Source: Lachnospiraceae bacterium (GTDB lineage Bacteria > Bacillota > Clostridia > Lachnospirales > Lachnospiraceae). From it: a stretch of DNA of 64,000 nt. The notes below the pieces were generated by a model, which did not search any database, was not told the origin of the DNA, and saw only the letters and a program-made list of their open reading frames with translations. The stretch covers positions 1,584,501 through 1,648,500 of the forward strand of contig AP025573.1 in NCBI GenBank assembly GCA_022845895.1, in the 5' to 3' direction. Positions within the stretch are counted from its first letter, which is position 1. Every line of letters begins with the position of its first letter. This document shows positions 17,241 through 25,960 of this stretch, in pieces. The position numbers were made by a program, and so were the translations under genes.

Positions 17241-18560
17241 ATGGATTTGTTTGATTACGTGAGGGAAAAGAATATGGACAGTGAATCACCGCTGGCATCC
17301 AGGCTCCGGCCGGTGACGCTGGACGAGGTGGTGGGCCAGCAGCATATCATCGGGAAAGACAAGCTCCTGTACAGGGCCATTAAAGCGGACAAGCTGAGTT
17401 CTCTTATCTTCTACGGCCCTCCGGGGACGGGCAAGACGACGCTTGCCAAGGTGATAGCAAATACGACGAGCGCAGAGTTCAAGCAGATCAACGCTACGGT
17501 GGCCGGCAAGAAGGATATGGAAGAAGTCGTGAAGCAGGCGAAAGAGCTGCAGGGGATGTACCAGAAGCGCACCATCCTTTTTGTCGATGAGATACACCGG
17601 TTCAACAAAGGGCAGCAGGACTACCTTCTCCCCTTCGTGGAGGATGGAACGCTCATCCTCATCGGGGCGACGACCGAGAATCCGTATTTTGAAGTAAATG
17701 GAGCGCTTATATCGCGCTCCAGCATCTTTGAACTCAAGCCGCTTGACAAGGAAGACATCAAGTTGTTGCTTAATAGAGCTGTCACCGACGTGGAAAAGGG
17801 AATGGGAAGCTATGGCGCGGTCCTCGAAGAGGAGGCCATGGAATTTCTGGCGGATATAGCGGGAGGGGATGCGAGGAATGCACTGAACGCGGTGGAACTG
17901 GGCATACTGACGACAGAGAGGAGCGCGGACGGGAAGATTCACATCACGCTGGACGTGGCGTCCGAGTGTATCCAGAAAAGGGTCGTCCGGTATGATAAGA
18001 CCGGGGATAACCATTATGACACGATATCCGCTTTTATAAAGAGCATGCGCGGCTCCGACCCGGACGCCGCGGTATATTATCTGGCCAAGATGCTGTATGC
18101 AGGCGAAGACATCAAGTTTATTGCCAGAAGGATAATGATATGTGCCTCCGAAGATGTGGGAAACGCAGATCCTATGGCGCTGAACGTAGCCGTATCCGCG
18201 GCCCAGGCAGCAGAGCGCATCGGCATGCCGGAGGCGCAGATCATCCTGTCCCAGGCAGTGCTCTATGTGGCGACTGCGCCAAAGAGCAATTCGGCCGTCA
18301 ACGCGATATCTGCCGCAATGGACTACGTGCGCCAGTATAAGACGACGGTGCCCCCTCATCTACAAGACTCCCATTACGGAGGGGCCAAGAAGATCGGGCA
18401 CGGAATCGGATACAGATATGCCCATGATTATCCGAACCATTATGTGGAACAGCAGTATCTCCCGTCTGAAATCGCGGGGGCGAAGTTCTATGAAGCAAGC
18501 CGAAACGGATATGAGAAAAAGATCAGTGACTGGATGGAATACATCAGGGCCAGCAGATAA
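17241..18560 (+). CDS. rarA: Replication-associated recombination protein A (AAA+ ATPase)
   Basis: This 439-residue RarA/MgsA protein has LRPVTLDEVVGQQHIIG at the N-terminus, Walker A FYGPPGTGKTTLAKVIA (~55), Walker B ILFVDEIHRFNKGQQD (~112), sensor GATTENPYFEVN and the arginine-finger region ALISRSSIFEL. The C-terminal part (KRVVRYDKTGDNHYDTISAFIKSMRGSDPDAA) is the family's tetramerisation/SSB-interaction region. It acts at stalled replication forks. ATG 17241 is preferred (GGAGGTG 9 nt upstream); ATG 17235 would leave only 4 nt. It overlaps tcdA translationally. Confidence 0.94.
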   Translation: MDLFDYVREKNMDSESPLASRLRPVTLDEVVGQQHIIGKDKLLYRAIKADKLSSLIFYGPPGTGKTTLAKVIANTTSAEFKQINATVAGKKDMEEVVKQAKELQGMYQKRTILFVDEIHRFNKGQQDYLLPFVEDGTLILIGATTENPYFEVNGALISRSSIFELKPLDKEDIKLLLNRAVTDVEKGMGSYGAVLEEEAMEFLADIAGGDARNALNAVELGILTTERSADGKIHITLDVASECIQKRVVRYDKTGDNHYDTISAFIKSMRGSDPDAAVYYLAKMLYAGEDIKFIARRIMICASEDVGNADPMALNVAVSAAQAAERIGMPEAQIILSQAVLYVATAPKSNSAVNAISAAMDYVRQYKTTVPPHLQDSHYGGAKKIGHGIGYRYAHDYPNHYVEQQYLPSEIAGAKFYEASRNGYEKKISDWMEYIRASR

Positions 18561-18564
18561 AAGG

Positions 18565-18611
18565 AAAAGGCACGGCAGCCTTACTGTCAAGTAAAGCGGC
18601 CGTGCCCTTTT
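18565..18611. terminator. Terminator between rarA and the ABC permease
   Basis: AAAAGGCACGGC pairs with GCCGTGCC-CTTTT across a ~22-nt partly structured loop. The flanking A and T tracts allow function in both directions. Confidence 0.75.
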
Positions 18612-18613
18612 GC

Positions 18614-19459
18614 TTATTTGATATCGCGCTTCTTAAAGCTCACCAATCCGATTATGGCAGCGGCCGCCAGAAAGCATAGGGCAACCGTAATCCCCCGGAT
18701 GGCAATGGTACGGGTAAGGCCGCCGGACACGGCAGCCATATTCGTATCTATGAGATAGTCGGACAAGGCTATGGTCCTGCCGGACAGCTTCTTGATGAGG
18801 ATCTCTCCAAGCATGACGAGAAGTGAGATAAATTCAAGGAAGCATATATTTGCGGCAAGGGAACCGCCGTTCTGGCGGATGAGCATGCTGAACATGACAA
18901 ATACGGATACGAACGCGCTTCCAAGCAGCAGCTCGATTCCCGCAGCCTTGAAAAAGTCCGGCCAGAATCCGGCGGCAATGTCGCCAAATCCCCAGAGAGC
19001 CGTCGCGGCCGCGGTGGAGACAGCCACGTAGAGGAGGGTGAATGCGACCCCTGTAACTACGCATACGATAAGTTTGGACAGATATATCTTGCTCCGGCTG
19101 TAATTGCGGGAAGCGATGTTTTTAATCGTACCGTTGTTGAATTCGCTTCCGACGAAGAGGGAGACGAGCACTGCAAGCAGGAGCGTCGTGTTGCCGGCAA
19201 AGAAAGAGAGCATCTGGCCTGATGCGCTCAGCTCCTCATAACTGCCGGGAACCCCTTGGGTAGAGATATTGATTCCGTTTTCATCCAGCGCTTCCTGCTG
19301 CTGTTCCATCTGTGCAGCCATCTCGTCTCCTCCGATCTTGTACGTAAAGTCAAGAAGGAAGATGGAAGCGGCGGCAAGCACGACGGTTACGATAAGGCAT
19401 ACCCAGAAATACTTTGCCTTTCCTAATTTATAAAAATCATTTCTTAGTAAGTTGATCAT
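18614..19459 (-). CDS. ABC-2 type transporter permease
   Basis: This 281-residue membrane protein starts MINLLRNDFYKLGKAKYFWVCL. One helix is followed by an ~60-residue extracytoplasmic loop (GGDEMAAQMEQQQEALDENG) and then five further hydrophobic helices, the pattern of bacitracin/lantibiotic-immunity-type ABC permeases. FVGSEFNNGTIKNIASRNYSRSKIYLSK is the typical cytoplasmic coupling segment. It starts 1 bp after the stop of the ATP-binding subunit gene, whose end supplies its SD (GGAGGT). Probable role: export of, or resistance to, a cell-envelope-active compound. Confidence 0.85.
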   Translation of the reverse strand: MINLLRNDFYKLGKAKYFWVCLIVTVVLAAASIFLLDFTYKIGGDEMAAQMEQQQEALDENGINISTQGVPGSYEELSASGQMLSFFAGNTTLLLAVLVSLFVGSEFNNGTIKNIASRNYSRSKIYLSKLIVCVVTGVAFTLLYVAVSTAAATALWGFGDIAAGFWPDFFKAAGIELLLGSAFVSVFVMFSMLIRQNGGSLAANICFLEFISLLVMLGEILIKKLSGRTIALSDYLIDTNMAAVSGGLTRTIAIRGITVALCFLAAAAIIGLVSFKKRDIK

Positions 19460-19460
19460 C

Positions 19461-20189
19461 TTACATACCTCCTATCTTCGTTAAGAAATATTCTTCCAGA
19501 TCCATCGCCGCATGTGTGTCAGAGGTGTGGCAGCGCTCCCACAGCTCGTCCTCGGTAAATTCTTCAATCAGCCGGCCCTGGTGTATGATTCCGTATCTCG
19601 TGGCAAATTTGGACAGCTCCCCGAGGATGTGGCTTGATATGAGGACGGTAATGTCCTTTTCTTTATTGAGCTTAAGAATCAGCTCACGTATCTCTTTGAT
19701 ACCTTCCGGATCGAGACCGTTCGTAGGCTCATCCAGGATGAGAAGCTCAGGCGTTCCGATCAAGGCGATGGCAATGGCGAGCCGCTGGCGCATGCCGAGC
19801 GAGAAGTTCCTGGCCTTTTTCTTTCCCGTGTCGTCCAGACCGACGAGGGACAGGATTTCATCCACCTGTGCGGAATCTTCTCCCTGCAGCCTGCACTGGG
19901 CAATCAGATTCTCCCGGGCGGTCATACCAGGATAGAACGCCGGCGATTCAATAACCGTTCCTATCTTCCTGCGTCCTTCCAGCAGGTCGGGCTTTCCAAA
20001 CAAGAGCATATTTCCATCGCTTGGAGCCGCAAGCCCGGTAATCATCCGGATGAGGGTCGTCTTGCCGGCACCGTTTTTCCCGATAAAACCGTAGATATCT
20101 CCTTTATGTATCGTCATGGACAGGTCGCTGACTACAGGACGGCTGCCGTACCGTTTGGTAACATGGTTGGTTCTCAGTATAACACTCAT
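19461..20189 (-). CDS. ABC transporter ATP-binding protein
   Basis: The 242-residue ATPase has Walker A GFIGKNGAGKTTLIRMI, Q-loop region GTVIESPAFYPGMTARENL, signature FSLGMRQRLAIAIAL and Walker B LLILDEPTNGLDPEG, followed by the switch histidine in ISSHILGEL. It pairs with the permease directly downstream. ATG 20189 is chosen because AAAGGAGG lies 9 nt upstream. A GntR/YtrA-like palindrome just upstream probably controls the pair. Confidence 0.93.
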   Translation of the reverse strand: MSVILRTNHVTKRYGSRPVVSDLSMTIHKGDIYGFIGKNGAGKTTLIRMITGLAAPSDGNMLLFGKPDLLEGRRKIGTVIESPAFYPGMTARENLIAQCRLQGEDSAQVDEILSLVGLDDTGKKKARNFSLGMRQRLAIAIALIGTPELLILDEPTNGLDPEGIKEIRELILKLNKEKDITVLISSHILGELSKFATRYGIIHQGRLIEEFTEDELWERCHTSDTHAAMDLEEYFLTKIGGM

Positions 20190-20216
20190 ATAAATGCCTC
20201 CTTTATGCTGCACTGC

Positions 20217-20244
20217 TTATTGTATTATTGATTTAGTACAATAA
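20217..20244. promoter_or_regulatory. Inverted repeat operator upstream of the ABC exporter pair
   Basis: TTATTGTATTA (20217-20227), 6 nt, then TAGTACAATAA (20234-20244): 11-bp arms with one mismatch, 27 bp before the minus-strand start codon. The TGTAnTA...TAnTACA form resembles operators of YtrA-type GntR repressors that control ABC exporters. No such regulator is encoded nearby. Confidence 0.5.
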
Positions 20245-20297
20245 TATAATAATACAGAGAGAAAGTCAAGATTAATTTTAAAAAGTGCCTGTCCAGA

Positions 20298-20326
20298 TTG
20301 AGTTTTCAGGACAATAAGGGTATAAT
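20298..20326 (+). promoter_or_regulatory. Sigma-A promoter for the 97-residue protein gene
   Basis: TTGAGT (20298-20303), 17-nt spacer, TATAAT (20321-20326): a near-consensus vegetative promoter 43 bp upstream of the start codon. Confidence 0.75.
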
Positions 20327-20368
20327 GACGCTATATGAGTTCTAAATGAAAAGCAGGAGGATTTGAAA

Positions 20369-20662
20369 ATGAAGATTTATGATTCAGTGAAAAAAGAAGA
20401 AGTGGAGATCGAGGGAACGAAAGGCCTCATTAATATCATGAAGGACGGACGCCAGGTCGACTTATATCTGAAGGAAAAGAAGACGGATGAGGACGGCTAT
20501 CTTACCTGGGATGTGGAGCACTGGTCAAGTGTCGACGGAAAGAGATTCATCCGATGCTATTCGCTGGAAGGGAGAGTGCTGAACGAGTCGACCGGACATA
20601 ATATCTATGATTTGGAAAATGACTTTAAGCCGGAAGAGGCGGAGAAGATCGAGCTCAGCTAA
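20369..20662 (+). CDS. Conserved-looking 97-residue protein of unknown function
   Basis: A small soluble acidic protein (MKIYDSVKKEEVEIEG to EEAEKIELS) with no membrane segment, cysteine pair or recognised motif. The GRQVDLYLKEKKTDEDGYLTWDVEHW core suggests a small beta fold. It has its own strong promoter, an SD (GCAGGAGG) 8 nt before ATG 20369 and its own terminator, so it is a genuine single-gene unit. I do not recognise a function. Confidence 0.75.
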   Translation: MKIYDSVKKEEVEIEGTKGLINIMKDGRQVDLYLKEKKTDEDGYLTWDVEHWSSVDGKRFIRCYSLEGRVLNESTGHNIYDLENDFKPEEAEKIELS

Positions 20663-20692
20663 GACAGTACATATGGGATGATGCATGGACGA

Positions 20693-20728
20693 ATCCGGGG
20701 TGGAAAGCAGCCGCTTTCCACCCCGGAT
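20693..20728. terminator. Bidirectional terminator, 16-bp stem
   Basis: ATCCGGGGTGGAAAGC / GCTTTCCACCCCGGAT, 4-nt loop, followed by ATTATATTTT on the plus strand. It serves the 97-residue protein gene and the converging histidine kinase gene. Confidence 0.85.
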
Positions 20729-20729
20729 A

Positions 20730-22031
20730 TTATATTTTCAGAATGAAGGTACAGCCGCCTCCGGACGTGTCTGTCAGGGTCAGACTTCCTCCGTGCAGAT
20801 GGGCCAGTTCCTTAGCCACGCTTAGCCCAAGCCCGAAATGAGACTTGTCCTTGCGGGAGTGGTCGCTGCGGTAGAAGCGGTCGAATACCCGGATTCTGTC
20901 TGCCACAGGGATGCCTGGCCCGTGGTCGGCTACTGAGATGCACAGGTGGTGCCTGGCCTCCCAGGCAGAGAGTTCGATGGAGGGAGAAGCGCACCGGCAG
21001 TCCTCCGGGAGGGCATAGGCAATCGCATTGTCTATCAGTATCGAGAGTATCTGCTCCAGACGTTCCCTGTCTCCGAGCACAGGAGGGAGGGGGGTATCCG
21101 GCAGCGTAAGCTTCAGTATGGCATGTCTGGATGCGCAGAGCGGTTCGTAATGCTCGTAGACATCCAGGAGCAGGGTGTCCATGTCTATCAGCTCGCGTGC
21201 AATCTGCCAGCCTTTCGTATCCGCGGAGGCCAGGACGAGCATATCGTTGACGAGGCGGGCCATCCTCTGGCACTCTTTCTGAATGGCTGCCAGAAACACC
21301 TCTGTTTTCGAGGAATCAGCCAGAATCGCAGAGGACGAGGCCTGAATGACGGCCAGCGGGGAACGCAGCTCGTGGGAGGCGGCGGCGATAAATTCATTCT
21401 GCCGTTCCCGGTTCCTGGCAAGCGGCTTCAGTGAATGGCCGACAAACAGCCAGCTGACGAGAAAGATAGCCGCTATCCCAAAGAGGCCTGCGATGAGGAA
21501 CAGTATGCGTCCATTTATAATCTGGGTCTTTGCCTGCCTGTTGTCATGCAGTACGACGAGGCTTTTAAAGCCTTCATTCCTGGTTGGGACGACCATCACA
21601 TAGGCTAGGTACGTATCTTTGTGGGAGCCGGTAAGGGTTAGTATGCCTGTCTCTTGCAGTGAGGTGGAGACAGGAATGATATCGGCGTTCACCTGCTGGC
21701 CCCGGGCCAGTTCTTTTGCCAGTTCTATCAGACGTCCCCTGTCCGTCAAGGTGGCATAAGAGCCAGGGAATAAGAGCGGTATGGCATTCTCTTCTATATG
21801 GATGATGAGCTCGTTTTCCGTTTCCTGGACGGCCAGCCATGTCTGGGAGACAGAGCTGCCATACTGTAGCTTTTCGCTCAGCTCTGCAACATTCTTCTTA
21901 AAGTTTTCTATATTGCGCCCGGTTATGGATTTTTCTGTCGTATACAGGATGACCGAGAGGACGCAGGCGAGGACGATGCCGATGGTGACGGTGTAGGCGA
22001 GGGTGAGCTTTTTCCTTAACTTATGAATCAT
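20730..22031 (-). CDS. Sensor histidine kinase (OmpR-partner type)
   Basis: The 433-residue kinase has an N-terminal helix (~8-30), an extracytoplasmic sensor (~31-175), a second helix (~176-198) and then the catalytic core: H-box AAASHELRSPLAVIQASSSAI (~240), N-box LSILIDNAIAYA, G1 VADHGPGIP, F RVFDRFYRSDHSR and G2 HFGLGLSVAKEL. It overlaps its response regulator by 11 bp. Divergent placement next to the solute-binding lipoprotein operon suggests control of that operon; the signal is unknown. Confidence 0.92.
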   Translation of the reverse strand: MIHKLRKKLTLAYTVTIGIVLACVLSVILYTTEKSITGRNIENFKKNVAELSEKLQYGSSVSQTWLAVQETENELIIHIEENAIPLLFPGSYATLTDRGRLIELAKELARGQQVNADIIPVSTSLQETGILTLTGSHKDTYLAYVMVVPTRNEGFKSLVVLHDNRQAKTQIINGRILFLIAGLFGIAAIFLVSWLFVGHSLKPLARNRERQNEFIAAASHELRSPLAVIQASSSAILADSSKTEVFLAAIQKECQRMARLVNDMLVLASADTKGWQIARELIDMDTLLLDVYEHYEPLCASRHAILKLTLPDTPLPPVLGDRERLEQILSILIDNAIAYALPEDCRCASPSIELSAWEARHHLCISVADHGPGIPVADRIRVFDRFYRSDHSRKDKSHFGLGLSVAKELAHLHGGSLTLTDTSGGGCTFILKI

Positions 22032-22704
22032 CTGCTTCCTCCATACGATATCCGACGCCGTGGACCGTTACGATTCTGGTCCGGCTGTCCAGCGCTTTCA
22101 GCCGCTTTCGCAGGAAGTGGATATAATTGTCCAGATTCCCGTCCTCGACTTCCGTGTCCGGCCCCCAGACATGGGTCAGTATGAGCGTTCGGGGAAGCGT
22201 CTGCCCTGCATTCTTCATAAAGTATTCGAATAAGTCCGATTCTCTCTTGGAGAGTGACAGCATCTGGCCGCGGCAGGAGATGCTGTGCTTTTCTTTGCAC
22301 AGCTTAAGGTCGCCGCAGGAGAAGCTGCGGCTTGGAAGCAGTGCCGCCGGCCTTCGGGTGAGGGCGCGAACTCTTGCCATCAGCTCCAGCACGTCAAAGG
22401 GCTTTACGATATAGTCATCTGCACCGGCGTCCAGCCCATCGATCCTGTCGGAGATATCATTCATGGCGGTGGCGAGTATGATGGGCGTCTGGATTTTGCT
22501 CCGTCTGATAGACTGCAGTATGGTCATGCCGTCGACGCCCGGCAGCATACGATCCAGTATGATGGCGTCATATGCCTGCTGGGAGGCGTAAAATAAAGCG
22601 TCCGTGCCGGTCGTGCATATATCCGCCTCATAATTATCCTTAACCAAGTGGCAGCGCACAGCTTCACACAGATCCAAATCATCTTCAATCAATAATATTC
22701 TCAC
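22021..22704 (-). CDS. OmpR/PhoB-family response regulator
   Basis: A 227-residue protein. The receiver domain is at ~1-115 with phospho-Asp in AIILDRMLPGVDG and the K of YIVKPFD. The C-terminal winged helix is at ~130-225 (LSKRESDLFEYFMKNAGQ, then VDGNLDNYIHFLRKRL-like VEDGNLDNYIHFLRKR, ending VHGVGYRME). A GTG start at 22704 is chosen: it gives the canonical VRILLIEDD opening with AAAGGA 9 nt upstream. The longer ATG frame adds a non-family leader. Confidence 0.92.
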   Translation of the reverse strand: MRILLIEDDLDLCEAVRCHLVKDNYEADICTTGTDALFYASQQAYDAIILDRMLPGVDGMTILQSIRRSKIQTPIILATAMNDISDRIDGLDAGADDYIVKPFDVLELMARVRALTRRPAALLPSRSFSCGDLKLCKEKHSISCRGQMLSLSKRESDLFEYFMKNAGQTLPRTLILTHVWGPDTEVEDGNLDNYIHFLRKRLKALDSRTRIVTVHGVGYRMEEADDS

Positions 22705-22776
22705 GATACAGAATCCTTTCTTCTTTTTAGAAGCATCAGAAATCATTGGCGATTTCCATTAGTATATCAAATATTC

Positions 22777-22825
22777 CTCTAAAAAATCTTTAAAATCTGG
22801 CGGAATCCTTAAAAGATTTTTAGAG
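22777..22825. promoter_or_regulatory. Candidate response-regulator operator between divergent operons
   Basis: Arms CTCTAAAAAATCTTTAAAA and TTAAAAGATTTTTAGAG flank a GC-richer centre (CTGGCGGAATCC) in the 189-bp gap between the response regulator and lipoprotein genes. The position and long AT-rich arms suit an OmpR-type binding region or overlapping promoters. Confidence 0.4.
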
Positions 22826-22893
22826 AAGCTTCTGTTAGACTTATAAAGAGCTCGAAGAAAACAAAATGGAAAAACGAAATGGAGGCTTACACA

Positions 22894-25134
22894 GTGAAAA
22901 TAAAACGGATGATAGCGATACTGTTTGCAGTATCCCTCGTGACGACAGGGGCCGCAGGATGTTCGTCAAAGAAAGACGGAGGCGGGAAGAAGGAGGCTAT
23001 GGGGAAGTATGTGGAAAAGCAGGTGGAACTTCCTCTGAAGGAGGATGAGGAGGCCGCCGCGCTCACGGAAGACGGCGGGAACGGCGCTGTCCTTTACAGC
23101 CGGAACATGGAAGATGGAACATATAAGGCATACCGCTACGATGGGGGCAGATTTGAAGAGGAGGATGCTTCATGGCTGAACAGCGCCATCAAATCCGGAG
23201 GGACGCTCAGTAAAGTAGTGAAGGGAGAAGACGGGAGCCTATACGCGCTTTACGGTGATGAGAATGCTATGACCCATATAATAAGAAAAGACGGCAGCAG
23301 CAGCCAGGAAATCGAGATACCGGATCTGGCGGTCAAAGATGGCAACGGCATCTACCCGCTTATCGGCGGGATACGTGTTGATAAGGAAGGAAACATCTTT
23401 CTGACTGTTCCCGTGAATGGGGAAGCGGTGATGTATGACAAGGAAACCGGGGGCAAGATCAGAAGCTTCCAGGGGAACCAGTTCTCCGGTCTGCTGGCGA
23501 TGCCGATGGATGTGAGAGATAACAGGATCCTGCTGGCAGGCCCGGACGGAAGCGGCCTCGTATGCTATGATACAGGCAGCGGAGAAGTGGCAGAAGAGAT
23601 CAAATATGCTGATATGGCCGAGGACGGCATCCTCAGGCTCGGTGACAGCGATGACTGCATCTTAGCTGATTCCAAAGGGCTCCACCATCTGACGATGGGA
23701 GGAAGCATGGCAGAGGACCTGGTAGACAGCGGCACCTCCGCATTCGGCATACCGCAGACCAATATCCTGGATCTGGCTCAGATCGGCAAGGGAGACTATA
23801 CCGTGCTGCTGAGCGTTCAGGAAACAAGTGGCCGCTCTAAGCATGAAATGTACCGGTACGTCTACGACAAAGAGGCGAAGGCCGAGCCAACCCATACGCT
23901 CAGAGTGTACGGACTGGAAGAAAGTGCCGCTGTCAGGCAGGCGATTGCCAAATATCAGCAGAAGCACACCGACGTGAGAATCGAATATAAGACAGGTAAT
24001 GCAGAAGAAGGGACGGGCACGAAAGCGGACAGCATCCGGGCGCTGAATACGGAACTGCTCAGCGGCAGCGGCGCCGACGTCATCATGCTGGACGGCCTGC
24101 CTGCGGATTCTTATATCGAGAAAGGAATACTGGCGGACATAAGCGGAGTCCTTAACGAAGCCGGGAAAGAGTCGCACCTGAGTGATAACATAATAAAACC
24201 GTATAAGAAGGACGGGAAAATATACCAGATTCCTACGCGCTACGGGATTCCGCTTCTGATTGGCTCCAGCAGTACGACGGAAGCGTTCAAATCAGCGGAT
24301 GCCCTGGTGGATTACATGAAAGACCATGCATGGGATGACGTGATGGATCAGGTGGATAAGGAATCTTTGATGAAGCTTATGCTAAATATGTACTATGAGG
24401 ATATCGTTGACAAAAACAAGCAGATTGATACGAAACTGCTGGCAAAGCTCATGGAGACTGTGGGAAAAGCAGAAGACAACGGAGAAGGATCCGTAACCTC
24501 CATCTCGACATGGGGATCGGATGAAGGACAGCCGGAATCTGACTGGGATGTAGGAAAGTTCGGAAGCTCTGACAAAAAGGATACGCTGTCTTCCAAAGAG
24601 ATGAAGGGAATCCAGGGAATGATGGTACCTTATCATTATCTGCGACAGGAAGGCGCTTCCCCGTCAGACGTAAATGGAATCTTCGTACCGCATGATATTG
24701 CAGGCATAAATAAAGCGTCCAAGAATACGGAGCTGGCAGAAGATTTTGTCAAGATGCTGCTATCCGAAGAAGTGCAGTCCATAGACGTGGAAAATGGCTT
24801 TCCGGTGAATGAGCAGGCAATGGAAGCTTGGATCCAGAGTGTGGAAGAGACGCCGGATGAAGAGGGAGGCGGCATATCGATAGCCGTAGGAAAGGCCAGT
24901 TCTGACGGAGGAGAAGGCGAAGCGTCAGTCGAGGAGGTCATTACGTTTCCTCATCAAAGTGAAGTGAAATCCCTTGCGGAAACAGGCAAGAAACTAACCG
25001 TTCCTGTACAGAAGGACGACATCATAAGGGAGATGATACTGGATGGGGCAAAGACATATTTTGACGGCAGCACGTCGGCAGAAGAGGCGGCAGAGGACAT
25101 TGCGGAAAAAGCAGACACTTACCTGGCGGAATAA
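22894..25134 (+). CDS. Solute-binding lipoprotein with N-terminal propeller-like domain
   Basis: A 746-residue secreted protein. The signal MKIKRMIAILFAVSLVTT is followed by a lipobox GAAGC (Cys ~23) and a charged linker. Residues ~40-335 show repeated blade-like strands (GNGAVLYSRNMEDGTYKAYRYDG, GSLYALYGDENAMTHIIRKDG, GGIRVDKEGNIFLTVP), suggesting a beta-propeller. From ~340 the sequence is an extracellular solute-binding protein type 1 (HTLRVYGLEESAAVRQAIAKYQQKHTDVRI, GSGADVIMLDGLPAD, KIYQIPTRYGIPLLIGSS). Ordinary sugar-binding proteins are ~420 residues. GTG 22894 has GGAGG 8 nt upstream. It heads an operon with two permeases. Confidence 0.85.
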   Translation: MKIKRMIAILFAVSLVTTGAAGCSSKKDGGGKKEAMGKYVEKQVELPLKEDEEAAALTEDGGNGAVLYSRNMEDGTYKAYRYDGGRFEEEDASWLNSAIKSGGTLSKVVKGEDGSLYALYGDENAMTHIIRKDGSSSQEIEIPDLAVKDGNGIYPLIGGIRVDKEGNIFLTVPVNGEAVMYDKETGGKIRSFQGNQFSGLLAMPMDVRDNRILLAGPDGSGLVCYDTGSGEVAEEIKYADMAEDGILRLGDSDDCILADSKGLHHLTMGGSMAEDLVDSGTSAFGIPQTNILDLAQIGKGDYTVLLSVQETSGRSKHEMYRYVYDKEAKAEPTHTLRVYGLEESAAVRQAIAKYQQKHTDVRIEYKTGNAEEGTGTKADSIRALNTELLSGSGADVIMLDGLPADSYIEKGILADISGVLNEAGKESHLSDNIIKPYKKDGKIYQIPTRYGIPLLIGSSSTTEAFKSADALVDYMKDHAWDDVMDQVDKESLMKLMLNMYYEDIVDKNKQIDTKLLAKLMETVGKAEDNGEGSVTSISTWGSDEGQPESDWDVGKFGSSDKKDTLSSKEMKGIQGMMVPYHYLRQEGASPSDVNGIFVPHDIAGINKASKNTELAEDFVKMLLSEEVQSIDVENGFPVNEQAMEAWIQSVEETPDEEGGGISIAVGKASSDGGEGEASVEEVITFPHQSEVKSLAETGKKLTVPVQKDDIIREMILDGAKTYFDGSTSAEEAAEDIAEKADTYLAE

Positions 25135-25960
25135 AAGCAGGCCATATCTTTTTCTTCTGCCAAGCATGACAGGAGTGGGAATCTTTGTATTCTTCCCGTT
25201 CCTGGATGTGCTCAGGCGCTCCGTTCTGGATGCTATGGGAGCAGACTTCGTAGGTATGGAAAACTACCTGACCGTAATCGGGAAAAGCTCGTTCCAGCTG
25301 GCGGTCTGGAATACGGTACGTTTCATCGCGGTCTGTATCCCACTGCTTATGGTGCTGTCCCTGGCGATAGCCGTCATGATAAATAGTATCACGAAGCTGA
25401 GGGAGCTGCTTAAGACAGTATTCCTGTTTCCGATGGCGATTCCGGTTGCTTCCATCGTGGTATTATGGAGGCTCGTATTTGACAGCAGAGGATTTCTGAA
25501 TGAATTTATCGATACGTTCCATATCAGCCCGGTCGACTGGATGAACAGCCCGTCTGCATTTTATGTCCTCGTATTCAGCTATCTGTGGAAGAACACCGGC
25601 TACGATATGGTCTTGTGGCTCGCCGGCCTGTATGCGGTCCCGGAGTCCCTATATGAGGCGGCGCGGATAGACGGGGCGGGCAGAAAAGAATGCTTTATCC
25701 ATATCACGCTGCCGATGCTTCGGCCTACGGCAGCCATGCTTGCTGTCCTGTCACTTGTGAACTCCTTCAAAGTATTCCGGGAGGCATATCTGATTGCCGG
25801 GGACTATCCCCATAAGAGCATCTATATGCTTCAGCATCTTTTCAACAACTGGTTCGTTAAGCTCGACATACAGAAAATGAGCGCGGCCTCTGTCATGATG
25901 GCCTTGACAGTGGCATTGATTATGATAGGGGTGCATATATCAAATGAAAAGAAAACATAA
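25101..25960 (+). CDS. Sugar-type ABC transporter permease (MalF/UgpA-like)
   Basis: This is a BPD_transp_1 family permease with about six helices, opening RPYLFLLPSMTGVGIFVFFPFLDVLRRSVLDA. Its coupling loop is YEAARIDGAGRKECFIHITLPMLRP, the EAA motif that docks the ATPase. The start is uncertain. TTG 25101 with AGAGG upstream overlaps the lipoprotein gene by 34 bp; ATG 25043 would overlap by 92 bp. The downstream permease overlaps this gene by 17 bp. No ATP-binding subunit is encoded in the operon, so it may borrow a shared MsmK-type ATPase. Confidence 0.87.
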
